Part shown: positions 38,501 through 48,514 of the stretch, one piece after another
How the letters are laid out: the number at the start of each line of letters is the position of its first letter
How positions within the stretch are numbered: position 1 is the stretch's first letter
Notes under the pieces: generated by a model
Told to the model about the DNA's origin: nothing
Seen by the model: the letters and a program-made list of their open reading frames with translations, nothing else
The model's database searches: none
Position numbers and translations under genes: made by a program
Source of the DNA: Sanderia malayensis
Taxonomy: Eukaryota > Cnidaria > Scyphozoa > Semaeostomeae > Pelagiidae
Length of the DNA: 64,000 nt
Direction: 5' to 3'
Assembly (NCBI GenBank): GCA_013076295.1
Contig: RQOL01000855.1
Span: 2,480,001 to 2,544,000 of the forward strand

Positions 38501-41500
38501 CTTTGCTTCTTATTAGTATCTACATATTATCAATTTTGGAACCACGCACATGAAAATTGCTAAAGCACTTTGAAGCCTACCATGTGCTGAGTTCAGTTCG
38601 GTCCAACCTCTCATAGTGTTCGCACTGGACTTGAATCTCTCTGAACTCGCTTGTCGGGTTTTTCTATTTTCTATTGTCGGATTTTACAATTATCCACCGC
38701 CACAAGCTTTAATGGGAGCTGGCAAGATAAAAAAATACCGTGGAAAATAAATAGATAGGTCACGGAGCCTGGGTGAAAATCCGCACCTATTAGGTAGCTA
38801 AAGGGAAATAACCTTGGATGTTAGGGTTGTTTTTGTGGACGAAATATTTGATGACCTCCTAATGTAAGTTGACAGTTTATCATCTGGATGATAAACTGTC
38901 AACTTACATTAGGAGAATCCGATAGGGAGTACGAAAAACAGCAGATAAACCAATAAAAACGATAAAAACCGAAAGATCAGGCTCAGGGACTTGTTCTGCT
39001 TTTACAAGAGGCTATCCCGAATCGAGGATTAACCGATATCTTGTTTAAAATTGGAAGTAACGCCAGGTTTAATGTCGAATTCTCATGTGGAAGCGTTGTC
39101 TTAGATTAATCACAAAGTCTCCTCCTTTTTACTGCACCTTCTAAACTGACCTCGTTTTGATCGATCACTACTTTATTTGTTTAATTTTAGCGAGGAACTT
39201 GTGCAACAGCAGAAGATGGCGAAACGATCTAAGAAAACCCTTGGGAAAACTCTCAAGGATTATGAAGATGAGTTCTTTGCGGAGAATGGAAGGTGTGTGC
39301 CGTGTGGTTGAACGGTTGTCGGCTGCTTTTCTTCTCTCTTAAGGATTATTATGAATGAAGACGGTTAGCTTTAACAGCAGCAAATTGCTTTGTTGCTTGA
39401 GAATGTACCATATGAGGAGCTTCCACTCATCGAAACTGGGCTGATAATCACGGGTTAGAGCACGTGTGTTTTAACCAAGTTTAATGGACAGGCACCCCAC
39501 TGCTCGCTGTTGCACCATGTAGCATTCCTCCCCAGCGGGTGGTCAGTTGGCTTCGTATTACACTTGTGCTGCATGCTTGCCGAATTGCTGCTTGGTTTTA
39601 TGGTTCCCCACCCTCCCTGGTCCCCTAATATCTGTCTCTGTTTCATCTCCATTCTTGCTACCTGCCCTTTAGTCTTTGTTTCTCCTGTCTTCCACACTAT
39701 CTATCCGACGTCTGTCGGACAAGGTGCATTGCCCGGAAATCTGTGCTTTCCCTAGCCAATCACCTGACAGTAAAGTGCAGTATTCTGCGGGCAAATCAGG
39801 GCAGTGCACAGATGCCCAATTTTCCCGCAAGTCTATCACCACTCTGGTTGTGGCTCGGTTGGGGTTGGACATTAATTACCCTTTAGATTGCTTGCCGACT
39901 CTCACCGGGGTGCATTGAAGCTATTCTAGTATTATACAGCTTATTTTGCTGTTGTTTTACAGGAACATTTGTTTTTCTTAAGTTTATTTGAGAATTTTAT
40001 TAAGCCCCTCCTCTTATTAAGCCCCCTTCTGGAACTTCAAACTTAAATAAGCCCCCCACCGCACCTCAGTACAGCGTTTACTGTACCTTCATGCAAGTAG
40101 TTTTTAGGATTGGGAAGAGCCATCATTTGTGAAGTTTATTTATTATTTCACCCGCGTGTGGATTTGTTTATTTATATTTGTGTTGTTTATTTTGCAGAAA
40201 AGTATCGAAAGAAGACAGGGGACCATTTGAAACAGAGTATAGTGAATACAAAGTGCGCTTACTTTTTACGATTTTAATTCAAGTTTCTTCTAGTTCAAGA
40301 TTAATACAGGGTGCCCTAAAAAGGAGTAGCCCCCCTGCTGACAAAATTGTTTTGCATCTTGTATGATTAAATTTTCTGAAATTTATATCATACAATATTC
40401 AACCCAAAAGATATCTTGTTTAGAAATACTGTACTTCAAGATAGCGTTGAAAATCGGAAACATAGCGAAACATAATAACTACTAAAGCTTTTCCGATTGG
40501 TCAATTTCGATCCTCTTCTGGGTATAATTATTCGTTAGGTTTTCATTTTCGTTCTCTTTCTGACGTACTACTCCGATGAGTGTCAGACGAAAAGCTTTAG
40601 TAGTTATTATGTTTCGCTATGTTTCCGATTTTCAACGCTATCTTGAAGTTCTCTACCGATCAAAGATTATAGATACTGTACTGTCAGTATCGTTTATCCA
40701 GGAACAGCTGATTTAAGCATTTCAAATCGCAAAGCCTTCTGTTATGACATTGACTCAGAGAGTTGATAACTTTGACGAAATAATATATGATGTAAGTTGC
40801 AGAATTATTCACTGCAAAACAATGTGTCTTATTCCCTGGTATCAGAAGAAGATCAGCATTTAAATAAGAACTTAAGAATTAAGAAAGGTTGGAGAAGAAA
40901 AAGAATAAAATGTTTTGAATCTTTTCAACATACGCGAGATATCTGGGAAGGAATTTACGATTCAATGAGATGGTACCAGATGTCACAATGCATGTTTCGC
41001 ATACGATTTTCTTGCTGAAATTTTTCCGGACTTTATTAACGAGTTCAGGGACCTGTAAATAGCCCCGATTTAAACCTAAAGAATTTGAATGGGCCTACAT
41101 CTTGTTGCCTCTATTGGACAAAATCTATGAATGAATGGATGAACCAAAGCTTTGGCACACTAAATTGGAACATGGTTTATTCGATTCGCACTGCATTAAA
41201 CTAACTTGTTTCTTTTCATGACAATAGAATTGTTATTGTTGAATTGCGTCAAGCTATTGAACGGGAATGGGGTTTATTCCAGAATATAAAATTGTCGGGT
41301 TAGTACAGATACTTGACCAAAACAACTGCAAACACGTATTCAACATGGTAGAGAACCAGGACACTTCGAGTGCCTTTTTTAATTAGTGCCTTCGATTTCT
41401 GATTTTTGTACTTTTCCTTTCTAACCTTGTCAATTTTCTGACCTACAACGTCATAACAGCGGGTAAACAATGAAAAAAGGGGCTGCCCCACCCGCCTCTG

Positions 41501-41715
41501 TTCTTCTGACGTTTGCATCGCACCAACCCTTTTGCTACTTAATACGAGGAGTTGAACCAAGACCAAGCATCATATGCCAATTTGGTACTTCTAAGTTCTA
41601 GTTGTTTGATTTGTTTGTTGACGTTGCTATTACTTTGTTTTCCTAGCTGATAAAAGCGCGTCTGAGACTGCTGGAGGCTCTAATCACAAAGAAGAAAGTT
41701 AACCAAACAGTGTGA
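20579..41715 (+). CDS. FAM13: FAM13-family RhoGAP protein (first exon missing)
   Basis: Thirty-five exons stay in one frame for 1082 aa: 20579-20684, 20810-20920, 21328-21405, 21624-21691, 22132-22195, 22303-22339, 22727-22812, 23063-23120, 23243-23383, 23488-23518, 23889-24115, 24639-24731, 24826-24913, 25401-25440, 26481-26647, 26847-26933, 27154-27603, 27888-27954, 28159-28198, 28292-28393, 28986-29044, 29167-29225, 29390-29462, 29584-29604, 29735-29800, 30246-30352, 30732-30815, 31139-31219, 37556-37605, 37833-37888, 38026-38069, 38216-38397, 39191-39292, 40198-40252, 41647-41715. The N-terminal RhoGAP domain carries the arginine finger in EGIFRVNA (Arg codon 21351-21353), then LLKMFLRELPDS and VFGPNIF. 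FAM13 hallmarks follow: TTIRDSVKEHLF, LKKRIESLRK, KLAVQKALLQFENLHGRP, MRPIYERYRRIKRM, and the C-terminal ENGRKVSKEDRG and IKARLRLLEALITKK. The domain stimulates GTP hydrolysis by Rho-type GTPases; the coiled C-terminal blocks probably bind partners. The human members are FAM13A, B and C; this looks like the single ancestral type. The start Met is upstream or at 20633. Three introns appear to use GC donors; the exon ending at 29225 is the least certain. Confidence 0.92.
22472..22613. repeat. ~30-bp pyrimidine-rich tandem repeat in a FAM13 intron
   Basis: Four to five units of about 30 bases based on CTACCTTCATCTTGTTTACC and CCTTCCCCTTCT. It is strongly strand-asymmetric (C/T on plus), which can favour unusual DNA structure. 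It lies between the exons at 22303 and 22727. Confidence 0.85.
25083..25291. mobile_element. Foldback MITE, copy 1 (right end truncated)
   Basis: A FAM13 intron segment begins with a TIR-like stretch (GAAAATCGGGAACATAGCGA) and has inner inverted arms, GTCTGACACTCATCGGAGTA and the complement ending at 25291. The copy at 40438-40650 shares its sequence. This copy keeps both inner arms but lacks the right outer terminus. Confidence 0.75.
29816..29968. mobile_element. ~150-bp MITE copy next to a FAM13 splice donor
   Basis: Complete copy with ends ACAGTAAAAACCCGCATATA and the complement, TATATGCGGGTTTTTGCTGTA shortened to its core. It starts 16 bases downstream of the last base of the FAM13 exon ending at 29800, so it occupies the proximal intron. 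Confidence 0.88.
30488..30566. repeat. 22-bp tandem repeat, four copies
   Basis: Units of GTACATGTTGTAGCTGACTT plus two bases are repeated four times with few changes, in the FAM13 intron before the exon at 30732. Confidence 0.9.
31220..33561. other. Large FAM13 intron, portion before the minisatellite
   Basis: The intron runs from 31220 to 37555. This first part contains the short hAT-like MITE at 32012-32073. Otherwise I see only unrelated short open frames with no splice-consistent coding signal. Confidence 0.5.
32012..32073. mobile_element. 62-bp hAT-type MITE with 8-bp target duplication
   Basis: Near-complete palindrome with ends CAGGGTTGCCAGATTG and its complement, around a TTTGGCTTAAAAAAAGCCAA core. 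It is flanked by an exact 8-bp duplication, ACCGTACC, at 32004-32011 and 32074-32081. The 8-bp duplication and CAGGG terminus fit hAT elements. Confidence 0.88.
33562..36897. repeat. Large minisatellite: 38-bp array grading into a 39-bp array
   Basis: About 80 tandem units sit inside the large FAM13 intron. From about 33850 to 36065 the unit is 38 bp (core GCGGCTGTCGTTGGTTGCCT then CATACCAACTGAACTTTT). From about 36066 to 36897 it is 39 bp (core GCGGGCCGTGGTTGGTGGCT then TAATACCAA...). A degenerate leading edge occupies 33562-33850. Every type keeps an inverted pair GTTGGT...ACCAAC separated by eight bases. The 39-bp part leaves a continuous minus-strand frame. Confidence 0.95.
37234..37326 (-). 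pseudogene. Coding-like repeat fragment (KHTGPDCLSRNKLLRSVIP)
   Basis: On the minus strand this stretch is about 85% identical to 44932-45024 on the plus strand. Both translate to closely similar peptides (KHTGPDCLSRNKLLRSVIP and EHTGPNCLSRNKLLRSVIP). It probably comes from a dispersed element or gene fragment of unknown family. Confidence 0.45.
37339..37431. repeat. 31-bp tandem repeat, three copies
   Basis: Three nearly identical units begin ATGAAAATCAACAAATGTCA. Each unit itself contains an inverted pair AATCAAC...GTTGATT. Confidence 0.92.
38856..38915. repeat. Near-perfect hairpin, ~29-bp stem
   Basis: Left arm CTCCTAATGTAAGTTGACAG continues to TTTATCATC and is followed almost at once by its complement, leaving a two-base loop. 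It lies in the FAM13 intron between the exons at 38216 and 39191. It may be a snap-back insertion product or a small RNA hairpin. Confidence 0.85.
40438..40650. mobile_element. Foldback MITE, copy 2 (left inner arm deleted)
   Basis: Terminal inverted repeats of about 50 bases start AAGATAGCGTTGAAAATCGG, and the right end is complementary. The interior shares CCGATTGG...CTCTTTCTGACGTACTACTC with copy 1 at 25083-25291. This copy keeps both outer termini but has lost the left inner arm. Confidence 0.82.
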
Positions 41716-42182
41716 TAACAATAACGACATGAAATCAAGTATGTGATTTCATTTTCTATATTTTATCAACCCATGAATAACTGTTGCTCGTATTTGTGGG
41801 CTTATCCAGTTGTTATCAGCATATATTCTGTAAATATGTAGGATTTCTTCGACATTTTTAGCGTGCACCAACTCAAAGTCACCCAATACAAGTTGCATTA
41901 TTATTATGATGCGTAACAATTATATTTATTAAATCGTGGAATATTTGTTATATCATATATACTGACTACATTTCGTGACATAGTTTTGACGCCACGTCAA
42001 TTAGTTGATTAAGATGATATTGTTTAGAATGATTTTCCTTTTGCAATTTCTTTTGTCAAAAAGAGAAAAAAATTACCAAATTGCACCACGTGCCTTTTCT
42101 GATTAGAGTGACGTGTTATGACATATTTCGATGAAGCCACACTCTAATATCTAGGTGATCATGCCAATATCTATGTCAAATT

Positions 42183-44700
42183 AGGCTATTACTAAAAGCG
42201 GGAACGGGGAACGGTCGGGGAACGCCCGGGGAATGGAATAACCTGGGAACGACCGGGGAACAGTCGGGGAACGGTCGGGGAACGGAAGTATGAAACCGTT
42301 TTAAATTTACAAGTTTTTACACGTTTATGAAACGTTACGAAACGTTTACCTATCATAACTGTAAATAAAATCTACAGTCTTAATAGGTAAACAAGGTAAA
42401 CTTTATAGTTTTAATATGTAAACAACGAAAGACCAGATGCATTTTGTGAATGTGAATATCGCCCGCTTTGATGACTTCCGATTCGCTGTTTGTATCATCA
42501 CTCCGTCCAATGCGAGCTGTCAACGATGTCTGTTCAAAACCAATAATTTAGTGGTCAGGGGGTAGACTGTAATTCAGAATTAATGACTCGCCTAACCAAT
42601 AACATAGAATGAGAAAATATACTATGCCCCATGAAACAAACTCGAAGAATGTAGAAAGGATGCGCCATCTTATCTTTTCTGGGCCATCTTATAATATGTA
42701 GAATTAGAAAAATGTGATTGAGTATGATGTAAGATATATAGAATTAGAATATAGGATTTTTGAAGAATACAACAACATCATCAGGCGGACCGGACGTTGG
42801 GTTTTTAATTTTGATTAATTTAATTTTATAATTTTGTCATATTCAAAGGCAGGAATTGAGAAACAATTACACCCTGTTCCGATTCAAACCATTCCCAAAA
42901 TGCTCCAATAAAGACAGCCGAAAGCGCTTACATGACGTTGACATTGTTGTGCCAAAGTTATTATGGGCCCATCTACACGAGAGTAAAAAACAGGCATGCT
43001 CAAATTCTTCAAGGGATTAACCGAATTAGCACCTGAAATGAGCATCCCTACCCGTGTAGATGGTCATTTTTGATCACTTTTTGTGAGCACGATTTTGGTG
43101 ACAAATGAAAGAAGCCGCTTGGCCAAGTTGAGCACCTCACTGAGGTGCTCAACGTTCTTATTTCTATTGTTTCACTAATCTCGCCTGTCATGATGAATTA
43201 TTTTGTCTTGTATTCGATGTACAACAACATCGAGGGTGCGCGCAGGAAGACAAAATATCGGACGAGGAATATATTATGTTTCTCCCTTGTTTGTATTCTC
43301 GAACAAAGTAGAGGTTGTATCAGAATGCATAGCTTTGTGTCATTTGCTGCTAACATGTTTAACATAAAAAATTATCAAATGCAGATCGCAGCAATCAAGC
43401 AGTTCAACAATATATAAACAATCTTGTTGTTCGGAATACTGATCTTGAGAATCTTCATATAATTCATCGCTATGAATTATATGAATATATATATATTATT
43501 TGTTGTTTGCAATACGTCTAAAGCCAGCCATTTTGATAGAAGTTTCAATTTTGTTTGAACGTGTTGTTTTTTGAATGCGTTTGTATTTGAATGAAACAAA
43601 ATGAGCGCGACCATGATATACATGTTTACATGTTAATTTGCTTGTTGCTGACAGGTCTTATTTGATGAGAAGAGACCCTGTTGCTAAAAATTTGGACCAT
43701 TTCAAGTCGGATACGCATTAATTAGATAATTGCATTACGCAACACGCTGGGTTAGACGGACTTGGTCATGTTTCAAGCTCTCGTGTAGATGGGCCCTATG
43801 TCAAGGATCGAGTTTCTCCCCGTCATTGTTAATTGCTGTTGTCTATTATCACCAACGGACAATCACGTGATATGATATTTCATATGTTTTGTAACACGTT
43901 ATTTCCTTCCACTCACTTACAATCCTTGTGATATGTAGAGTTAGAACGTGTTCTCATCTAATCTTCATCATGTCCGTCATTAAAAGCTATATCATATTTT
44001 CGTTTATTATACTGTTCTGTTCTGTTAACATTTTCTTATGTAATAAATCTCAATAAATTTTCAAAAATTTTATATTCTAATTCTATATATCTTACATGAT
44101 ACTCAATCACATTTTTTAATTCTACATTTCTTATATATTGAATTCTGTATATTCTCTGTTTTATGTGTATTTCTTGTTATTTCATTCTTCGAGTTTGTTT
44201 CATGGGGCATAGTATATTTTTTCATTATATGTTATTGGTTACACGAGTCATTAATTCTGAATTACAGTCTACCCCCTGACCACTAAATTATTGGTTTTGA
44301 ACTGACATCGTTGACAGCTTGCATTGGACGGAGTGATGATACAAACAGCGAATCGGAAGTCATCAAAGCGGGCGATATTCACATTCACAAAATGCATCTG
44401 GTCTTTCGTTGTTTACATATTAAAACTATAAAGTTTACCTTGTTTACCTGTTAAGACTGTAGATTTTATTTACAGTTATGATAGGTAAACGTTTCGTAAC
44501 GTTTTATAAACGTGTAAAAACTTGTAAATTTCAAACGGTTTCATACTTCCGTTCCCCGACGGTTCCCCGACCGTTCCCCGACCGTTCCCCGGTCGTTCCC
44601 AGGTTACTCCGTTCCCCGGTCGTTCCCCGGTCGTTCCCAGGTTATTCCGTTCCCCGGTCGTTCCCCGACCGTTCCCCGTTCCCGCTTTTAGTAATAGCCT
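42183..44700. mobile_element. Long-TIR DNA transposon (MULE/foldback-like), non-autonomous
   Basis: The element starts AGGCTATTACTAAAAGCGGG and ends with the complement, with inverted arms of roughly 600 bases (42183-~42765 and ~44068-44700). An exact 8-bp duplication, GTCAAATT, flanks it at 42175-42182 and 44701-44708. Near each end are several tandem GGGGAACGGTC units. Long TIRs with 8-9 bp duplications suggest Mutator-like elements. No transposase is recognised; the centre is interrupted by the element at 42965-43796. Confidence 0.87.
42965..43796. mobile_element. Nested 832-bp element with TIR GGGCCCATCTACACGAGAG
   Basis: Perfect ~19-bp terminal inverted repeats, GGGCCCATCTACACGAGAG and complement, are flanked by TAT on each side. 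The GGGCC end and a 3-bp AT-rich duplication resemble PIF/Harbinger elements. An open frame at 43145-43417 (+, 90 aa) was not matched to a known family. It lies inside the long-TIR element and is therefore younger. Confidence 0.75.
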
Positions 44701-44931
44701 GTCAAATTATGCTATAATCTTTCCAAGCGATGCATACTTTTGAGAGAGAGAGGCTAGCGCATGCGTAAACATTTTAAACTAATAGAATAGAGGAGTGTTA
44801 AATTGAATCATTCTTTCCATCTGGCTAACAAATATTAACTAAAAATCCACCAGTCCAGTATTATGCCAGATAATTATTTACTATAGGATTCTTTTGCCAG
44901 AGTTGGTAACCCTGCTTATCAATGTTTTGTC

Positions 44932-45024
44932 AAGAAATTTGGCGTTGAGCATACCGGCCCGAATTGCTTGAGTAGGAATAAGCTTTTACGATCCGTGATA
45001 CCGGTTTGGTATGCAACTTTCCGC
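44932..45024 (+). pseudogene. Coding-like repeat fragment (second copy)
   Basis: Partner of the minus-strand fragment at 37234-37326, encoding EHTGPNCLSRNKLLRSVIP in an open frame. It starts about 230 bases beyond the long-TIR element. Function and parent gene are unknown. Confidence 0.4.
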
Positions 45025-45440
45025 CGGTACCCCTGGCAGTACTAACCGGGCTGGTCAAACTTATTATATGGTCAAACTTATTACGTATTTATACCCTTGA
45101 AAATGATTGCCGTACTGCGAGAAAGACTGCTTGTTTGCCATTTAAGCTTGTTTTTTCATGATTTTTTCGCAGTCGTGGGGCGTAGTAGAGTGTTTCCTCC
45201 ACAGCTTCCAACTGTTCTAAGCAATTTTTGTTCACAATGTAGACATTCCGCCCATAAATATTGATGATAAATTACAATTGCAAATATGACCTTTCCTACG
45301 TTACATTACATTGACAGTAAAAGACGCAAAAAGCAACCACCTGTCCTTTGGTGATAAAGCTAACCAAATGCGATAAAGCTAACCAAATGCAATAAAAGTT
45401 AAGTTATCACTAAAATGTGCAATTTTTGCCATCATGGATC

Positions 45441-45760
45441 TACACCCATTTTTTTTATAAGAAACTATGTATGCAAAATTTTCGTGCTAGGGTTATTTAG
45501 TTTCTTAGGGTTTCGTACCCAATTATGGTACGAAAAGTTTCTTAGCAAGTTCCTTGACAAAATGTCGTTGAGTTGAGATTTGTTACAAATCTGTGGGAAT
45601 GAAGTGGGCAGGTTGTTCTTAACATTTTTTTCATTAAAACAACATAGAAAGTTTCTTAACTTTTTTCAGTCACACAAAATCTCCTACCAAAGTTTCTTAA
45701 GTTTTGAGAATAGGGTCCTATGGTTTCTTATAAAGGGTTTCTTACAAAAAAATGGGTGTA
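45441..45760. mobile_element. MITE family with TIR CACCCATTTTTTTATAAGAA, copy 1
   Basis: About 320 bases are bounded by CACCCATTTTTTTTATAAGA and its complement, flanked by TA. Inside, AAGTTTCTTA words are repeated. It matches the copy at 49126-49390 in inverted orientation. TA flanks suggest Tc1/mariner mobilisation. It ends just before the opsin-like gene. Confidence 0.82.
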
Positions 45761-45855
45761 TTCTGCCAAGATGTACCCGTTGATTACGTGTTTGTTAGCA
45801 TAGGCAAAGTCTTGAGTAAAAATGTCATAATTAGTAGCGTGCCATAAAGGCTTTA

Positions 45856-46872
45856 TTAAACCCGCTGTTCCAAACAGAATTGCTTGTTATTTAACGTTGT
45901 CGCAGAATTGGCGAGGGCATCGTTGTCCCCTTTGCTTCTTATTCTTGTCACATATATGATCGGGTTATATATGACGGATGACTTTGATAGCAAGGAAGCT
46001 GCCACAAGAAATGTTCGGAAGATGTTTGTTTTTGTAGCGTGGAATTTTACCACTTGTAGAATGGATAGAAATGCATACGGAGACCAAGCAAATAAAAACA
46101 TTGATGCAATTATAAAGCTTGTTGTGAAGTGCCTCTTTTCTGCTCGTTTATTTTCCAGTACTTCGACAGACTGAGAGCCAAACCTGTCCACCGCAAATGA
46201 ACGCATCTTATTAAGTCCAATTTGCGTTAGCGTGAAACACGTAAGCATGATTATAGTGGGTATCAAGAAGCAGAACACAAGCATGCTAATTATGTAGCTT
46301 TTTCTCAGGTAGATATCTGTGTCCCATTTCAAGGAGCAGTTGCCTCTCTCTACTGCATCATAGCCATCCCAAAGGATTAAGGGTACAATTGACCAAATAA
46401 AAGCATAGAGCCACGATGGGACGATGTAAATGGCGTATGTTTTCTTGCGATCGAAACGGTTCCTGTCTACAAGCCAGGGCTGACAGACGTGCATGTAGCT
46501 GTCAATGGATAATACAATGATATGGTTCATGGAGGCGAGGGCAAAGAATGTTATAGTGAAGCCTGATACTTGGCAGAAAATTGATTTCATGTCATCCATT
46601 TGAATGGCAACCATCTGGAACACATAGCCAACCATAGCTTGTAAAACATCACTGAAAGCCATGCTTGCTATTAAGATGTATCTTGTCGTTTTTTGTACCG
46701 ATTGCTTCTTCAATATGATCTGCGCTATCACCATTACATTCATGGGTACAGAAAGAGCAATTATAGATGCTAGTATCACCCGATACCACACATAAACAGT
46801 CGGTGAATGCTGCTTTGTTGGCGATAATGTGGTGTGCATTAAATACGTCTGATTCAATGAGGATGTGTTCAT
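45856..46872 (-). CDS. Opsin-like class A GPCR, single exon
   Basis: An intronless 338-aa receptor with seven predicted membrane segments. The N-terminus has two N-glycosylation sites (NTS, NQT) and no signal peptide. TM3 starts with the conserved Cys (FCQVSGF). TM6 has FLFAWSPYA and TM7 has SKSSVIYNPIIYV, so a Lys sits where opsins bind retinal, followed by the YNPxIY motif. ECL2 has the disulfide Cys in ERGNCSLKW; the glutamate usually six residues before that Cys is not there, although a Glu lies four before. The DRY motif reads DSY (SIDSYMHVC), losing the arginine. Cnidarian opsins are commonly intronless, which fits. A stop directly followed by AATAAA (about 45857-45852) suggests a very short 3' UTR. 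If it is not an opsin, it is a melatonin/amine-like orphan receptor. Confidence 0.85.
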   Translation of the reverse strand: MNTSSLNQTYLMHTTLSPTKQHSPTVYVWYRVILASIIALSVPMNVMVIAQIILKKQSVQKTTRYILIASMAFSDVLQAMVGYVFQMVAIQMDDMKSIFCQVSGFTITFFALASMNHIIVLSIDSYMHVCQPWLVDRNRFDRKKTYAIYIVPSWLYAFIWSIVPLILWDGYDAVERGNCSLKWDTDIYLRKSYIISMLVFCFLIPTIIMLTCFTLTQIGLNKMRSFAVDRFGSQSVEVLENKRAEKRHFTTSFIIASMFLFAWSPYAFLSILQVVKFHATKTNIFRTFLVAASLLSKSSVIYNPIIYVTRIRSKGDNDALANSATTLNNKQFCLEQRV

Positions 46873-47837
46873 GGCTGCTTTTGATTCAATCTGTCTGCTG
46901 CATTACATGGTTCTCATACTTCAATCTCCAACTAAAGAACTCCTGAACGTTTATTAGCCCATCAAGTTGGAGTGACACGTGACATGACCACCCGTGTTGT
47001 AAGGCACCTGCTTTGTCTGCGTGAAGGAAAAGCAAACAATACAAGGAGAGAATGTTGCAGATGGTAATTATTTCCGTCTGGGTTAAATAACTGTATTAAA
47101 TGCCCAGCGGCCAATTAGGGACGAAAAGTCCTTTGAACACTTGCAAAATTACAAAAATAGACTATCAACCTGCAAAATTTCTTCTTGGTGGGCTCTATTC
47201 AACCCAGAGACAACATTGTCTGGGGGGAGAAGGGGGTAAAGGATACGTACAAAACTTGCAAAAGTCTCAAGTGTCCCAGGATTTTTGTCCTCAATTGCAG
47301 CTGTAGATAACCGTGAGATTATAAACTTGTTCAATTTTGATATTTTTCGTGTGCGATAAATAATTCAAGTAATAGGATTCAATATTCATTCAATAGTCTC
47401 AGACTTAATCCTTCTGTTTGAGAAATATTATTTTCAGGAATATTGTCGACAAATGTCACATTACCTGATGGTCAACAGTGAATGCAATCAACATCCCATC
47501 ATGCCTTGTAAGCTTTAACATGCGCTGTGCTTTGCTTGTGTGTTGCTGTTGTTGTGTGCGCAAATTTGAAAATTTTAACTTTTACCAGAGAGAGAGGGTG
47601 GTTCGTTGGATTCTCTGTGTTCTATTAGTTTTCTGGATAAAAATATACAGCTATTTTCTTCATTTTTTGTGTTTTTGAAGTTCCCTATGATGAAAACATA
47701 TATCCTCAATTAACTTGTGATAACTATGAAGGTATGTAGAAAAGCTTACTGTGTTTAAAGTCTTGTATGTCGCACCGAAGGCTTGGCCTAAATTTCTCAA
47801 TTTCGTACATGTGAAGTTGTGAAGGATTTCGAGACCA
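46873..47837. other. Intergenic region upstream of the opsin-like gene
   Basis: Contains the presumed opsin promoter and no recognised gene or array. Short open frames here have no supporting splice or family signal. Confidence 0.5.
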
Positions 47838-48372
47838 TTTCGCCCTCATCCCTGGTCGATTCGCCCTCATCGCCCCCTACTGATTATATTTCTGAATTCT
47901 CCTATATATGAGATATAAATATAAATTAAGGATAATATTTGTATTTTCATTTGACTTCTGAGTTGGTCAACATCTGATGTTCTTGCTAACTTGCTCAGGA
48001 AAGTTTGATAGGTTGGCAATTTAGGCCAAGGTGAATTCGCATTTGGCCGTGCGCAAAATCATTTCATCAGTTCTTAAAAAATTGTTTATTGTGTGAACAG
48101 GGCCTTCTTAATTTACAATTCGCGATTATGATTCCGTATTTCGTTTTGTTTTAAAACACTTTCGCTAATAGTGTAACTTTGAACTTCATTAACAACAGGA
48201 TTTCATTGAAGAATGTGTTGATAAACAAACAAGGGGACGCACTAACATATTTGATCTCTCTGGGGGCGAACTGACCAACACCGCAAAATCAATAGAGGGC
48301 GAATCGGTTATCTCGAGGGGGCGAATCGACCAACTTGAATAGGGCGAACTGGTTTGGGGGCGAAACGTCCTG
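47838..48372. mobile_element. Putative MITE with GGGCGAA-type inverted ends
   Basis: The left end has TTTCGCCCTCATCCCTGGTC followed by GATTCGCCC. The right end has the complementary words GGGCGAATCGACC and GGGGGCGAAACG. The ends are imperfect inverted repeats enclosing about 535 bases of AT-rich DNA. No clear target duplication was confirmed. Confidence 0.5.
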
Positions 48373-48514
48373 TTACCTTGTGAAGTTGCTTTACATTTTA
48401 ACTGATGCTGTCGCATTTTGTTTCAGTTCCACTGAATATCAACATCGCAATAATATTGGATTTCGTCCGTAGTATTTATAAAGATGAATTTGCAAAGCAA
48501 GATAGAAGAACAGA

